Of a stretch of DNA of 32,072 nucleotides, positions 1-7,478 are shown piece by piece; the first letter of the stretch is position 1; each line of letters begins with the position of its first letter. The position numbers and the translations under genes are program-made. The DNA lies in contig JAUNJY010000047.1 of NCBI GenBank assembly GCA_030535455.1, positions 1 through 32,072 on the forward strand. Reading direction: 5' to 3'. The notes under the pieces were generated by a model. That model was not told the origin of the DNA and searched no databases. It worked only from the letters and a program-made list of their open reading frames with translations. Origin of the DNA: a bacterium (GTDB taxonomy: Bacteria; Bacillota; Clostridia; Lachnospirales; Lachnospiraceae).

Positions 1-49
1 GCCAAGATGCGCACTTACGCGAAAGGAGTTTATCACTTCGTGATCGCGT
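1..49. other. Structured non-coding left edge
   Basis: This stretch before the first terminator is rich in inverted repeats. ACGCGA at 17-22 pairs with TCGCGT at 44-49, and ATCAC (32-36) pairs with GTGAT (40-44) around a TTC loop. No convincing gene was seen. It may be the 3' part of a longer element cut by the window edge, and its opening GCCAAG resembles the start of a hairpin arm near the right edge (31964-31969). Confidence 0.35.
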
Positions 50-59
50 TCGGTGGGTT

Positions 60-85
60 GTGTTTTGCAAGCAAAACACTTTTTT
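60..85 (+). terminator. Rho-independent terminator
   Basis: GTGTTTTGC (60-68) and GCAAAACAC (71-79) form a perfect stem, followed by six T on the plus strand. It would end a plus-strand transcript entering from the left edge. On the minus strand no T-run follows, so it is a poor terminator for the pseudouridine synthase gene that ends at 93. Confidence 0.7.
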
Positions 86-92
86 ATCGAGT

Positions 93-875
93 CTACACTT
101 CTAACAATACTGCCACCTCTTCATTAGAGAGTTTACGGTACTCGCCTTTTTTTAATTTGAAATCTAAGCAAACGTCTCCGATTGACTCTCTCTTAAGATA
201 GATTACATAGCATCCCACGGCCTTAAGCATACGTTTCACCTGATGTTTTCGTCCCTCTGATATAGTCAGATATCCCGAGACTACCGGCTGTCCATAAGGG
301 TTCATCTTTATCTTGTCAATAATCGGACTAAAGATTTCCCCCTTAAGTTCCGTATAGGTTCCTGTCTTATCTATCCGGATTGTTGCAGGCTTGGTAATCG
401 CTTCCTCTTTTCCTATGCTCAATCCTTCTTCTAATGCCTTTATATTCTTTTCATCCAGCGAGCCAAGGGCCCAGAAAAAATAAGTCTTATCCACATGATA
501 ATCTGGATTCATCAATTTATGATCAAACTCCCCATCATTGGTTAAGAACAAAAGACCTTCTGTATCTTTATCCAATCTTCCTACTGGAAACAATGCCTTG
601 GAATTTACATCTTTAAAATAATCAAGGACAGTCAGTTTTTCAGAATCTGTTCTGGCAGTAATACAGCCTGCTGGCTTATGAAACATGTAATACTGTCTCT
701 TTACCAGCTTAACTTCATTACCAAAAACCATGATGCAATCCTTCTCTTCAAGAATCTCCGTCTCTGGAACTCTAATTATTTCATCATTTACGGAAACCTT
801 TCCTTCTTTTATATACTGCTGGACTTCTTTTCTCATACCTAAAGAAGCTAATGTCAAATACTTATCTAATCTCAT
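93..875 (-). CDS. rsuA: RsuA-family rRNA pseudouridine synthase
   Basis: This 260-residue cytoplasmic enzyme should isomerise a specific uridine of rRNA to pseudouridine. An N-terminal S4 RNA-binding domain (about residues 1-50, starting MRLDKYL) is followed by the RsuA/RluB/E/F catalytic domain with the signature GRLDKDTEGL, whose Asp102 is the expected nucleophile, and a C-terminal EGRKHQVKRML segment typical of the family. The ATG at 875 is preferred because GAGAG lies 5 nt upstream; an in-frame TTG at 890 has no comparable site. The gene follows the Xre regulator by 30 bp and may be cotranscribed with it. RsuA (16S U516) is the likeliest member, but RluB/E/F cannot be excluded from sequence alone. 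Confidence 0.9.
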   Translation of the reverse strand: MRLDKYLTLASLGMRKEVQQYIKEGKVSVNDEIIRVPETEILEEKDCIMVFGNEVKLVKRQYYMFHKPAGCITARTDSEKLTVLDYFKDVNSKALFPVGRLDKDTEGLLFLTNDGEFDHKLMNPDYHVDKTYFFWALGSLDEKNIKALEEGLSIGKEEAITKPATIRIDKTGTYTELKGEIFSPIIDKIKMNPYGQPVVSGYLTISEGRKHQVKRMLKAVGCYVIYLKRESIGDVCLDFKLKKGEYRKLSNEEVAVLLEV

Positions 876-905
876 GTGCTCTCTTTTCAAATGTTCTATT
901 GTTAT

Positions 906-1118
906 TTATTCTTTTCTTTTTTCATACTCTAATATATCACCTGGCTGGCAGTCTAATACTTCACAGATTGCCTCTAGTGTGGAAAAACGAACTGCTTTGA
1001 CCTTTCCCGTCTTTAAATTGGACAGGTTTACATTCGAAATGCCTACCTTCTCAGCCAGTTCATTCAATGACATTTTTCGATCTGCCATAACACGATCAAG
1101 TCGTAATATAATGGGCAT
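906..1118 (-). CDS. Small Xre/Cro-type HTH transcriptional regulator
   Basis: This 70-residue protein is essentially one helix-turn-helix domain of the Cro/CI (HTH_26, YozG-like) type. The segment MSLNELAEKVGISNVNLSNL forms the two DNA-contacting helices, and a short charged tail follows. It starts at an ATG with AGGAGGG about 7 nt upstream, 12 bp after the DUF2975 gene. Pairs of a DUF2975 membrane protein and a tiny Xre regulator are common in Bacillota, and the regulator is thought to control its own operon. The target operator was not identified, although the upstream promoter (1772-1799) is the obvious candidate. Confidence 0.85.
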   Translation of the reverse strand: MPIILRLDRVMADRKMSLNELAEKVGISNVNLSNLKTGKVKAVRFSTLEAICEVLDCQPGDILEYEKRKE

Positions 1119-1130
1119 AGCCTTTCCCTC

Positions 1131-1730
1131 CTATAATGTAGTATCCTGCTCTTCTTGAAGAACTGACCCGTACTGAAAGATTTCTGCCAGCACTAAGATT
1201 AGCATCCCCACAAACACATTGGTCAAATTAAGCGGATTATATATCACCAAGGAATGAAATACTACTGTAGATATTCCTGCCTGTATCAATAAGTTTCCAA
1301 AGACACCTTGCAAAATCATCACTATCCCGATGATCCTGACCCATTTGACGCAATTCTCTTTAAATGGCGTATAGTCTTTTCTGATGACAAGCAACAGTTG
1401 ACGAAGGAATATTAAAATTAGCAAAACAGGTAGTCGTTCTGCAAGGATTTTCATTATGTTCATAGCGATCATAAACGACCGGCTGCTAAACTCACCCTTC
1501 TCATATGGTACCATACTGTTGCTTATATTGGAACTTCCTATAAATGCCTCTTCATACTGCCAACTTCCAGCCTCATACTTAACATTCAGCTCATTCGTAC
1601 TTTTCACTGCTGCACCTATTACATTTAAAAAACTAACAAATATACTAGCCAGAGTAAGAGCTAGAAATACGTATACTAAAACTAAACATCCTTTGCATCT
1701 GATTTTTGAATTCTTCATTTCATTATTCAC
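1131..1730 (-). CDS. DUF2975 family membrane protein
   Basis: The product is 199 residues with about four predicted membrane helices: one near the N terminus (LVLVYVFLALTLASIFVSFL), then LPVLLILIFLRQLLLVI, a third around WVRIIGIVMILQGVFGNLLI and a fourth near NVFVGMLILVLAEIF. This is the DUF2975 topology, and the biochemical role is unknown. A GTG at 1730 is preferred because GGAGG lies 7 nt upstream; the in-frame TTG at 1736 sits almost on the ribosome binding site. The next gene is the small Xre regulator, the usual partner. The promoter at 1772-1799 has a Fur-like palindrome immediately upstream, so iron may influence expression. Confidence 0.8.
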   Translation of the reverse strand: MNNEMKNSKIRCKGCLVLVYVFLALTLASIFVSFLNVIGAAVKSTNELNVKYEAGSWQYEEAFIGSSNISNSMVPYEKGEFSSRSFMIAMNIMKILAERLPVLLILIFLRQLLLVIRKDYTPFKENCVKWVRIIGIVMILQGVFGNLLIQAGISTVVFHSLVIYNPLNLTNVFVGMLILVLAEIFQYGSVLQEEQDTTL

Positions 1731-1771
1731 AAGCAAACCTCCGTTTTTTTGTTTTCCACATCTTTACATTT

Positions 1772-1799
1772 AGTATACGATTCATTTTATGTTTTGCAA
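1772..1799 (-). promoter_or_regulatory. Promoter for the DUF2975/Xre operon
   Basis: On the minus strand, TTGCAA (1794-1799) and TATACT (1772-1777) are separated by 16 bp, about 42 bp upstream of the chosen GTG. The match to a sigma-A promoter is good at -10 and fair at -35. Confidence 0.55.
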
Positions 1800-1805
1800 T
1801 AGTTT

Positions 1806-1824
1806 TTTAATGATAATCATTAAA
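1806..1824. promoter_or_regulatory. Fur-box-like 19-bp palindrome
   Basis: TTTAATGATAATCATTAAA is a perfect inverted repeat around a central A. Its core AATGATAATCATT is identical to the centre of the classical 19-bp Fur box. It lies in the divergent region, 7 bp upstream of the -35 of the DUF2975 promoter and about 120 bp upstream of feoA, so either side could be controlled. No fur gene is in the window. Confidence 0.65.
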
Positions 1825-1907
1825 TATTTTATATTATAAATTAAATATTCTTTATTATTGATGTAATGCACCTTTTTACTACTCGTACATAATATAGTAC
1901 TAAAGAA

Positions 1908-1926
1908 AGTTTCCTTAGACTAAATA
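1908..1926 (+). promoter_or_regulatory. Possible MntR/DtxR-type site in the feoA leader
   Basis: AGTTTCCTTAGACTAAATA resembles the known MntR box (AGTTTCCTTAAGGCAAATT in this orientation) at about 14 of 19 positions, and contains the small palindrome TTAGACTAA. It ends 17 bp before the feoA start. An MntR-type regulator is encoded at 5560-6006. The match is partial and the assignment is inferential. Confidence 0.35.
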
Positions 1927-1943
1927 ATTAAACGAGGGGTTTT

Positions 1944-2183
1944 ATGTATCATAATTTATCTGAATTAAAAATCGGTGAATCAGGCACCGTTTCAAATATA
2001 ACAACAACAGGTTCCATGCGAAGGAGGTTACTCGATCTAGGGGTTGTAGAAGGTACGTCTATCTGCTGCCTTCATAAAAGTCCATCGGGAAGTCCAGTTG
2101 CCTACACCATTCGTGGCGCTGTCATTGCCTTAAGAACGGATGACTCAAAAAATATCTTAATTACTTGCTCTAATGATGAATGA
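1944..2183 (+). CDS. feoA: FeoA, ferrous iron transport accessory protein
   Basis: The 79-residue cytoplasmic protein is a single FeoA (SH3-like) domain. The diagnostic parts are LSELKIGESGTVSNI, GSMRRRLLDLGVVEGTSI and a final strand YTIRGAVIALR. FeoA is thought to interact with the FeoB transporter and modulate its activity. The ATG is preceded by GAGGGG at good spacing. feoB follows 124 bp later, separated by a hairpin (2208-2263) that may reduce read-through. Metal-responsive sites upstream fit the expected iron control. Length and motifs are normal for the family. Confidence 0.93.
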   Translation: MYHNLSELKIGESGTVSNITTTGSMRRRLLDLGVVEGTSICCLHKSPSGSPVAYTIRGAVIALRTDDSKNILITCSNDE

Positions 2184-2207
2184 AATGGAAAGTTCATAAT
2201 ATAATAT

Positions 2208-2263
2208 AAAAACGGCGTTTCTTACACTTGTACTAATTTTCAGATGTAATTCGCCGTTTTTTT
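2208..2263 (+). terminator. Hairpin terminator or attenuator between feoA and feoB
   Basis: AAAAACGGCG (2208-2217) pairs with CGCCGTTTTT (2252-2261), with T continuing to 2263. An inner stem TTACA (2222-2226) / TGTAA (2245-2249) shortens the large loop. It has the form of an intrinsic terminator inside what would otherwise be a feoAB operon. No separate feoB promoter was clear in the 44 bp that follow. Confidence 0.7.
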
Positions 2264-2307
2264 GGGTGTAATTTTCCCCATTCAAAATATAAGGAAAGGA
2301 TGTAAGT

Positions 2308-4389
2308 ATGAAAGAGTTTACCATTGCATTGGCAGGTAATCCAAATGTAGGAAAAAGTACGGTTTTTAATGCATTGACCGGAATGAACCAACATACTGGC
2401 AATTGGCCTGGAAAAACTGTTTCCAAAGCAGAAGGAAAGTACTTACATGGCGAAATCATCTATAACCTTACCGACTTACCAGGTACGTATTCCTTGATGG
2501 CTCACTCCCAGGAAGAAGAGGTTGCTAGAGATTTCATTTGCTTTGGAAATTCCGACGCAACCATTGTCGTATGTGATGCTACTTGCCTAGAACGTAATCT
2601 TAATCTGGTACTTCAGACCTTGGAGATTACCGGAAATGTTATTGTCTGCGTGAACTTAATTGATGAAGCCAAGAAAAAAAACATTACCATTGACTATGAA
2701 CAGCTTTCAAAGATTTTAAATGTTCCAATCATTCCGACTGCTGCAAGGCAAAAGAAAGGCCTTCATGAACTAATTGAAGCTCTTGACCAGGTAACATCAA
2801 AACCGGATAAGGAAGCCAGAGTCATCAAGTACGCGCCTGATATTGAGAAAGTCATTGATTTTATTGAACCTTATATTGATAACTATATTGATTGCAAGAT
2901 CCCTGCAAGATGGATTGCAATCAAGCTGATTGAAAATGATGCCACCTTAATTAAGTCATTAGAAGAAACCTATGGCATACAGATCACTGAAAACGAAGAG
3001 CTCCAGACCATGCTGGCGACTATTCGCTGCACACTGGAGAGTTCCGGGATCAACCTTGACTTCTATAAGGATATGTTAGTCTCTACACTAATAAACGAAG
3101 CCGAACATATTTATAAACAAGTGGCTACTGTAATGCCTTCGAAGAAAGCAAACCGTGATCGTAAGTTAGATAAGATTCTGACCAATAAGCTGACAGGAAT
3201 TCCGATTATGGTCCTGTTGCTGCTTGTGATCTTCTGGATTACTATTACCGGTGCCAATTATCCTTCCGAACTGTTATCCACCGGATTATTCTGGTTTCAA
3301 GACCGATTAACTGATTTTTTCACCTACATAAATGCTCCCGACTGGCTCCATGGTGCCCTGGTTCTTGGGCTTTACCGTGTCCTTGCCTGGGTTGTTGCCG
3401 TCATGCTTCCACCTATGGCCATCTTCTTTCCATTGTTCACATTGCTTGAAGACTTTGGCTATCTGCCTCGTGTTGCCTACAACTTAGATCATTATTTTCA
3501 GAAATGTAAGGCATGCGGGAAGCAGGCACTTACCATGTGCATGGGCTTTGGATGTAATGCCTGTGGAGTCACAGGATGCAGGATTATAGACTCCCCACGT
3601 GAACGTCTGATTGCAATCATAACCAATAACTTCGTTCCATGTAATGGCCGTTTTCCAACACTTATTTCCATTATCATGATGTTCTTCGTTGGTAGTGCTG
3701 CAGGACTTACCGGTACGCTGCTTTCTACATGTATTCTTACATTGGTCATTTTATTAGGAATTTGCATGACCCTGCTTGTCTCACGAGTACTGTCTACTAC
3801 TATTTTAAAGGGTGTGCCTAGTTCATTTGCCTTAGAACTTCCACCTTATCGGAAGCCTCAAATCGGCAAGGTCATTATACGTTCCATTTTTGACCGTACC
3901 TTGTTCGTACTAGGGCGTGCTTTGATTGTAGCAGCTCCTGCAGGTGTCCTAATCTGGATTTTGGCAAACGTGAACGTTGGTAATGTATCTATCCTTACTC
4001 ATTGTACTGACTTTATTGACCCATTTGCCAAACTATTTGGTTTAGACGGCGTAATCCTTTTTGCCTTTATCCTTGGTTTCCCTGCAAATGAAATCGTTGT
4101 TCCTATCATATTGATGGCCTATATGGCTACCGGTACCCTTATTGATTTAGCAGACCTTGGAGAATTAAAGGCTGTGCTTGTGCAAAATGGATGGACCTGG
4201 GTTACTGCAATCAGCGTTATGCTGTTCAGTCTGATGCACTGGCCATGTTCTACGACCTGTCTGACCATCCACAAGGAGACTAAGAGCCTAAAATGGACCT
4301 TGGTAAGCTTTCTTGTGCCAACCATTCTTGGATTTGTCATTCTATTTATCTTTAATCGTTGTGTCGACTTGGTAAATCTGTTCTTATAA
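2308..4389 (+). CDS. feoB: FeoB, ferrous iron transporter
   Basis: This 693-residue inner-membrane protein imports Fe(II). The N-terminal G domain shows G1 GNPNVGKS (10-17), G3 DLPG (56-59), G4 NLID (116-119) and a G5-like TAAR; a helical guanine-dissociation-inhibitor-like region follows (about 165-270). From about residue 290 come the membrane helices with the two FeoB Gate regions and a Cys-rich segment (CKACGKQALTMCMGFGCNACG) near the middle of the chain. The start has GGAAAGGATG upstream. Length is typical of the Gram-positive type without a fused FeoC, and no feoC was found nearby. Expression probably depends on read-through of the hairpin after feoA. Confidence 0.96.
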   Translation: MKEFTIALAGNPNVGKSTVFNALTGMNQHTGNWPGKTVSKAEGKYLHGEIIYNLTDLPGTYSLMAHSQEEEVARDFICFGNSDATIVVCDATCLERNLNLVLQTLEITGNVIVCVNLIDEAKKKNITIDYEQLSKILNVPIIPTAARQKKGLHELIEALDQVTSKPDKEARVIKYAPDIEKVIDFIEPYIDNYIDCKIPARWIAIKLIENDATLIKSLEETYGIQITENEELQTMLATIRCTLESSGINLDFYKDMLVSTLINEAEHIYKQVATVMPSKKANRDRKLDKILTNKLTGIPIMVLLLLVIFWITITGANYPSELLSTGLFWFQDRLTDFFTYINAPDWLHGALVLGLYRVLAWVVAVMLPPMAIFFPLFTLLEDFGYLPRVAYNLDHYFQKCKACGKQALTMCMGFGCNACGVTGCRIIDSPRERLIAIITNNFVPCNGRFPTLISIIMMFFVGSAAGLTGTLLSTCILTLVILLGICMTLLVSRVLSTTILKGVPSSFALELPPYRKPQIGKVIIRSIFDRTLFVLGRALIVAAPAGVLIWILANVNVGNVSILTHCTDFIDPFAKLFGLDGVILFAFILGFPANEIVVPIILMAYMATGTLIDLADLGELKAVLVQNGWTWVTAISVMLFSLMHWPCSTTCLTIHKETKSLKWTLVSFLVPTILGFVILFIFNRCVDLVNLFL

Positions 4390-4406
4390 GTAGCTTGTGG
4401 TAATTT

Positions 4407-4480
4407 AGCCTTTTCATTAAGAGTTAAGCCGTACATTTTGTAAAACTTCCTCTTTTAATGAAAAGGCTTTTCTCCTTTTA
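4407..4480 (+). terminator. Terminator after feoB
   Basis: A perfect 14-bp stem, AGCCTTTTCATTAA (4407-4420) with TTAATGAAAAGGCT (4455-4468), is followed by a T-rich tail (TTTTCTCCTTTT). The 34-nt loop is long, but the stem and tail are strong. Confidence 0.75.
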
Positions 4481-4490
4481 TCCCCTATTA

Positions 4491-4499
4491 TGCTATACT
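4491..4499 (+). promoter_or_regulatory. Extended -10 promoter for the lipoprotein gene
   Basis: TGCTATACT fits an extended -10 element (TGnTATACT) 31 bp upstream of the ATG. No good -35 was seen, which is usual for extended -10 promoters. Confidence 0.5.
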
Positions 4500-4530
4500 T
4501 ATTTATATAAGATTTCAGGGAGGAAACACT

Positions 4531-5547
4531 ATGAAAATCTCTTTTTTTCTCTTTCTTGTCATAACCGCATTCTTACTGACCTCATGTAACAAAAGTTCCA
4601 AGACTACTGATACTTCCATCCAAAACTATGCACCCGTTTTAGACACTTCTCTTGATGCCCTAGATTATGTACAGCTCTTTAAAGATGCAGGTCTGCCAAT
4701 TGACAATCTGATTATAGTTACTTCAAAGGATAAAAATAAAAGCATCTCTTCAAAAGAGTCCTCTTTTCAAAGTAAAGTCACCTTTGTAGATTCAAGGTCT
4801 CAAAGTTTCAAAGAAAATAGGTATAACGACTGTTTTCTAGAAGTTTATAGTGAAGAAGAGTCTGCCATCCTGCGAAAAAAGCTATTAGAAACACTATCTG
4901 AGTTCTCCATGGGACAAGTCTTACAAGTAGGTTCCCTTATTCTATATTTGCCAAGCGAGCTTACAGACAACCAAGTACAGCAATATAAAAAGATCTTTTA
5001 TAGCTTTCCCTATGTTTTGAAAAATGTAACGGATGCCCCTCCAAAGGAAACTGCCATTTTGCCTTCCAAAAAAAGTACAACGGCTAGCACGGAAAGTAAG
5101 ACCTACGTAGTTGGAACGGACCTTGCACCGGGAGAATATGTCTTGTTAAAGGAACTGGATAATAGCTATTTTATTCTAAAAAGTGCTGCAGACAATGCTG
5201 GCACCGATACTAAGCAGCATATTTCCACAAATCGAATTGTAAGCGTAAAAAAAGGAGATTATCTAACTGTAAAGGGAGTCTATATGAAATCCATAGCAGA
5301 CTCGCCTATACTAGATATCTCCAAACAAGGAATGTTTAAAATCGGTCTCCATCTAAATGAAGGTAATTATAAGATTGTTGTAAATTCAGATTCTATCGTT
5401 GACTTTGGAATAATTGAGCTTACAAAGGATGCCTCTTATCAATCCTCTTCCATCATAAGCACCCATGTTTTCTCCGGAACGACTACCATTCATGTGGCCA
5501 ATGGTGAATACCTATATGTACAAGGGGCACATATTGAAACAGAATGA
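4531..5547 (+). CDS. Lipoprotein of unknown function with duplicated beta-rich module
   Basis: The 338-residue protein begins with a lipoprotein signal peptide ending in LTSC, so Cys19 should be lipid-anchored on the outer face of the membrane. Residues about 40-165 form an alpha/beta region, with a Ser/Thr/Lys-rich linker at about 172-190. Two similar modules follow (about 192-252 and 268-334). Each opens with a G-x-x-L-x-x-G-x-Y pattern (VGTDLAPGEYVL; IGLHLNEGNYKI), has I-S-T in the middle, and ends with G-x-YL-x-V-x-G (GDYLTVKG; GEYLYVQG). I do not recognise a named family. It has its own promoter and start site (GGGAGG) and converges on the MntR-type gene with a 12-bp gap and no obvious terminator. 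Confidence 0.75.
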   Translation: MKISFFLFLVITAFLLTSCNKSSKTTDTSIQNYAPVLDTSLDALDYVQLFKDAGLPIDNLIIVTSKDKNKSISSKESSFQSKVTFVDSRSQSFKENRYNDCFLEVYSEEESAILRKKLLETLSEFSMGQVLQVGSLILYLPSELTDNQVQQYKKIFYSFPYVLKNVTDAPPKETAILPSKKSTTASTESKTYVVGTDLAPGEYVLLKELDNSYFILKSAADNAGTDTKQHISTNRIVSVKKGDYLTVKGVYMKSIADSPILDISKQGMFKIGLHLNEGNYKIVVNSDSIVDFGIIELTKDASYQSSSIISTHVFSGTTTIHVANGEYLYVQGAHIETE

Positions 5548-5559
5548 TCCGTTTTCTAT

Positions 5560-6006
5560 TTAAGGCGTACCGCCCTCGCTATTGTTGATTTCTTGTATTG
5601 CCGGAATCAGTTTTTGCATATTAAGAACGGTACGCCGATCTAAATAATGCTCAATCTTTTCTGCAATCTCTAACTCGTCTTCTGTTTCATTTACCACTTG
5701 AAAAAACTCATTGATTACATTATGACGATATAGAAAATACCTGCCGACTCCCCAACCTTTTACCGTAGGTTTGATAATGCCGTATGGTTCAAAATCAACG
5801 TACTCTGCATCCTTAAGGCGGTTTACCATCTTAGAAACGGAACTTGGTCTGACATTTAGGCGCTCCGCCAAATCATTTACGCGAACATACTTATTTGAAC
5901 AGCAAGCTCTGCAGATCATTTCAAGATAGTCTTCCATGGCATAAGACAATTCATTATGTTCCTTTTTCTCATACCCCTTTAACGTATAATAATCGTTTTC
6001 ACCCAT
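5560..6006 (-). CDS. MntR-type DtxR-family metalloregulator
   Basis: The 148-residue protein has an N-terminal winged helix (VRVNDLAERLNVRPSSVSKMVNRL, about 41-64) followed by the metal-binding dimerisation domain, with no C-terminal SH3 domain. Aligned by motif with Bacillus MntR, all six metal ligands are present: Asp26 and Glu29 (MEDYLE), His95 (YRHNV), Glu116, Glu119 and His120 (AEKIEHYL). This points to Mn(II) sensing rather than a DtxR/IdeR Fe(II) site, although related clostridial proteins can sense iron. It lies 59 bp downstream of the patatin gene. TCCGCTC/GAGCGGA complementarity between its leader and the start region is described under findings. Targets could include its neighbours feoA or the flavin genes. 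Confidence 0.88.
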   Translation of the reverse strand: MGENDYYTLKGYEKKEHNELSYAMEDYLEMICRACCSNKYVRVNDLAERLNVRPSSVSKMVNRLKDAEYVDFEPYGIIKPTVKGWGVGRYFLYRHNVINEFFQVVNETEDELEIAEKIEHYLDRRTVLNMQKLIPAIQEINNSEGGTP

Positions 6007-6065
6007 CCGCTCTCAAATCCTTACTTTACAATTTTTTGATTAGTTTAATATATGAGCGGAACTCT

Positions 6066-6908
6066 CTATTCATTCTTTAAGTATTGCTTTATCTCATCCA
6101 TTCTCCTTACTGCCATATCATATCCCATCTGGTATGATTTTGTAAGCTCATCCACGTCCTTTTCAAATGATTCAATTGGTCGGTCTGGACGAAATACGAT
6201 TGCCTTCTTATCATCCTCTAACTCTTTGATAAACTTTGTAGTCTCATTGTATGCAATATGGCGGTTTAACATATCCTCAGTGATTTTTGGATATTTATGC
6301 TGATACAGCCTTGCTGCAAACTTTGCTTCCTTGCTTACATCCTTTACATAATCGTATGGTCTTGTCAAGATAATGATATGCTTATCGCATCCATCTGCAA
6401 TGGCCTTTCGAATTGGAATTGGATCACTAAGTCCTCCATCATAATATGGAGTATCATCAATCATGATTGCTGGAAATACCAGTGGTAATGCACAGGTAGC
6501 ACGAAGCATATTGCAACGTTTGTCCATCTTAAGGCCATCCATATATTCTGGCTTTCCGGTCAGTGCATTGGTTGTAACGACCACCACCTTACCTTTATAA
6601 GCTCGATATGTCTTCCAATCAAACTTTATCAGTTGATTTGGCACCTGGTTATACACAAAATCAAGCCCGAATATGCTTCGCTGCTTGATAAGATTACGCC
6701 TTCCTATATAGCGTTTATCGTTTCTATACTTTTTAAAAACCTCTAAATTCCTTTTTGGCTGTTTTGAAATATAAGAAACCCCATTACTGATTCCTGCAGA
6801 AGCTCCTATACAATAATCTACCATAATGCCATGATCTAATAATGCATCCATGACCCCAGCACTAAAAATAGCTCGAAAGCTTCCTCCTTCTAATACTAAG
6901 CTGACCAT
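6066..6908 (-). CDS. Patatin-like phospholipase (RssA/YjjU type)
   Basis: This 280-residue protein is a patatin-fold Ser/Asp-dyad hydrolase. The oxyanion-hole segment EGGSFRAIFSAGVMD (7-21) precedes the nucleophile elbow GASAG with Ser37, and the catalytic Asp is Asp157 in DGG (157-159). It probably hydrolyses acyl ester bonds of phospholipids. No signal peptide is visible, so it should be cytoplasmic. The ATG has GGAGG 8 nt upstream. It follows the Gx transporter gene by 48 bp, with a GAAA-tetraloop hairpin between them. The exact substrate is unknown. Confidence 0.88.
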   Translation of the reverse strand: MVSLVLEGGSFRAIFSAGVMDALLDHGIMVDYCIGASAGISNGVSYISKQPKRNLEVFKKYRNDKRYIGRRNLIKQRSIFGLDFVYNQVPNQLIKFDWKTYRAYKGKVVVVTTNALTGKPEYMDGLKMDKRCNMLRATCALPLVFPAIMIDDTPYYDGGLSDPIPIRKAIADGCDKHIIILTRPYDYVKDVSKEAKFAARLYQHKYPKITEDMLNRHIAYNETTKFIKELEDDKKAIVFRPDRPIESFEKDVDELTKSYQMGYDMAVRRMDEIKQYLKNE

Positions 6909-6936
6909 CCTAGTTCCTCCTATTCTATTTATGTAC

Positions 6937-6956
6937 TCAAGTACTTTCGTACTTGA
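6937..6956. other. GAAA-tetraloop hairpin directly after the Gx gene
   Basis: On the minus strand TCAAGTAC and GTACTTGA form a perfect 8-bp stem closed by GAAA, starting right after the Gx stop codon. The flank that follows is A-rich rather than T-rich, so it looks more like an RNA-stabilising or processing hairpin than a terminator. Confidence 0.5.
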
Positions 6957-7454
6957 TTAATATCGAAATATTACTTTTAATCGTTTTGTGATTTCCCCAC
7001 CAACAATTCCAATTACTACACCAGAAACAATACCAAAAACAAGTAAAAAAGGCAAGTAGCCAATTAATGCTTTTGTCTCCAGGATAATCATTGCAACTGC
7101 AATTTGTCCTACGTTGTGGAAGATGGCCCCTAATACGCTGACCCCAATGATACTGAAGAGATTAAAGCGTTTTGCCAATGCCATTACTGCAAAGCTTAAT
7201 AACCCGCCTGCAAGACTATAAAGCATCGTATTTAGATTACCAAACGTAAATCCAACTAAGACCACGCGGATAATGGATACCACAAATGCTTCCTTTGCAC
7301 CTAACAAATATAAGGTAGCAAGCACAACGATGTTAGCTAACCCCAGCTTCATGCCAGGAACAGCAAAGTTAAATGGTATTAATGCTTCCACATAACTGAA
7401 TATAAATGCGAGTGCTACTAAAACACCGAACGTAGATATTTTTTTAGTTGACAC
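6957..7454 (-). CDS. Gx transporter family membrane protein (EetB-like)
   Basis: The 165-residue protein has about five membrane helices and matches the family historically called heptaprenyl diphosphate synthase component I, now Gx transporter, which resembles ECF substrate-binding subunits. Recognisable parts are VPGMKLGLANIV near residue 33, GxLNTMLYSLAGGLLS and GAIFHNVGQIAVA. Its start is a GTG with GGCGGAGA upstream. It lies 24 bp behind the NusG-II gene. In the Listeria extracellular electron transfer locus an equivalent protein pair is EetB/EetA, needed for exporting or supplying flavin. A flavin-related role here is inferred from that pairing and from the nearby FMN-binding and ApbE genes. 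Confidence 0.85.
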   Translation of the reverse strand: MSTKKISTFGVLVALAFIFSYVEALIPFNFAVPGMKLGLANIVVLATLYLLGAKEAFVVSIIRVVLVGFTFGNLNTMLYSLAGGLLSFAVMALAKRFNLFSIIGVSVLGAIFHNVGQIAVAMIILETKALIGYLPFLLVFGIVSGVVIGIVGGEITKRLKVIFRY

Positions 7455-7478
7455 CTTAGCTCTCCGCCTTTCTTAACC

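Noticed and set aside
6052-6303. Plus-strand frames opposite the patatin gene
   Set aside because: They are the complement of a well-supported coding gene and have no start signals.
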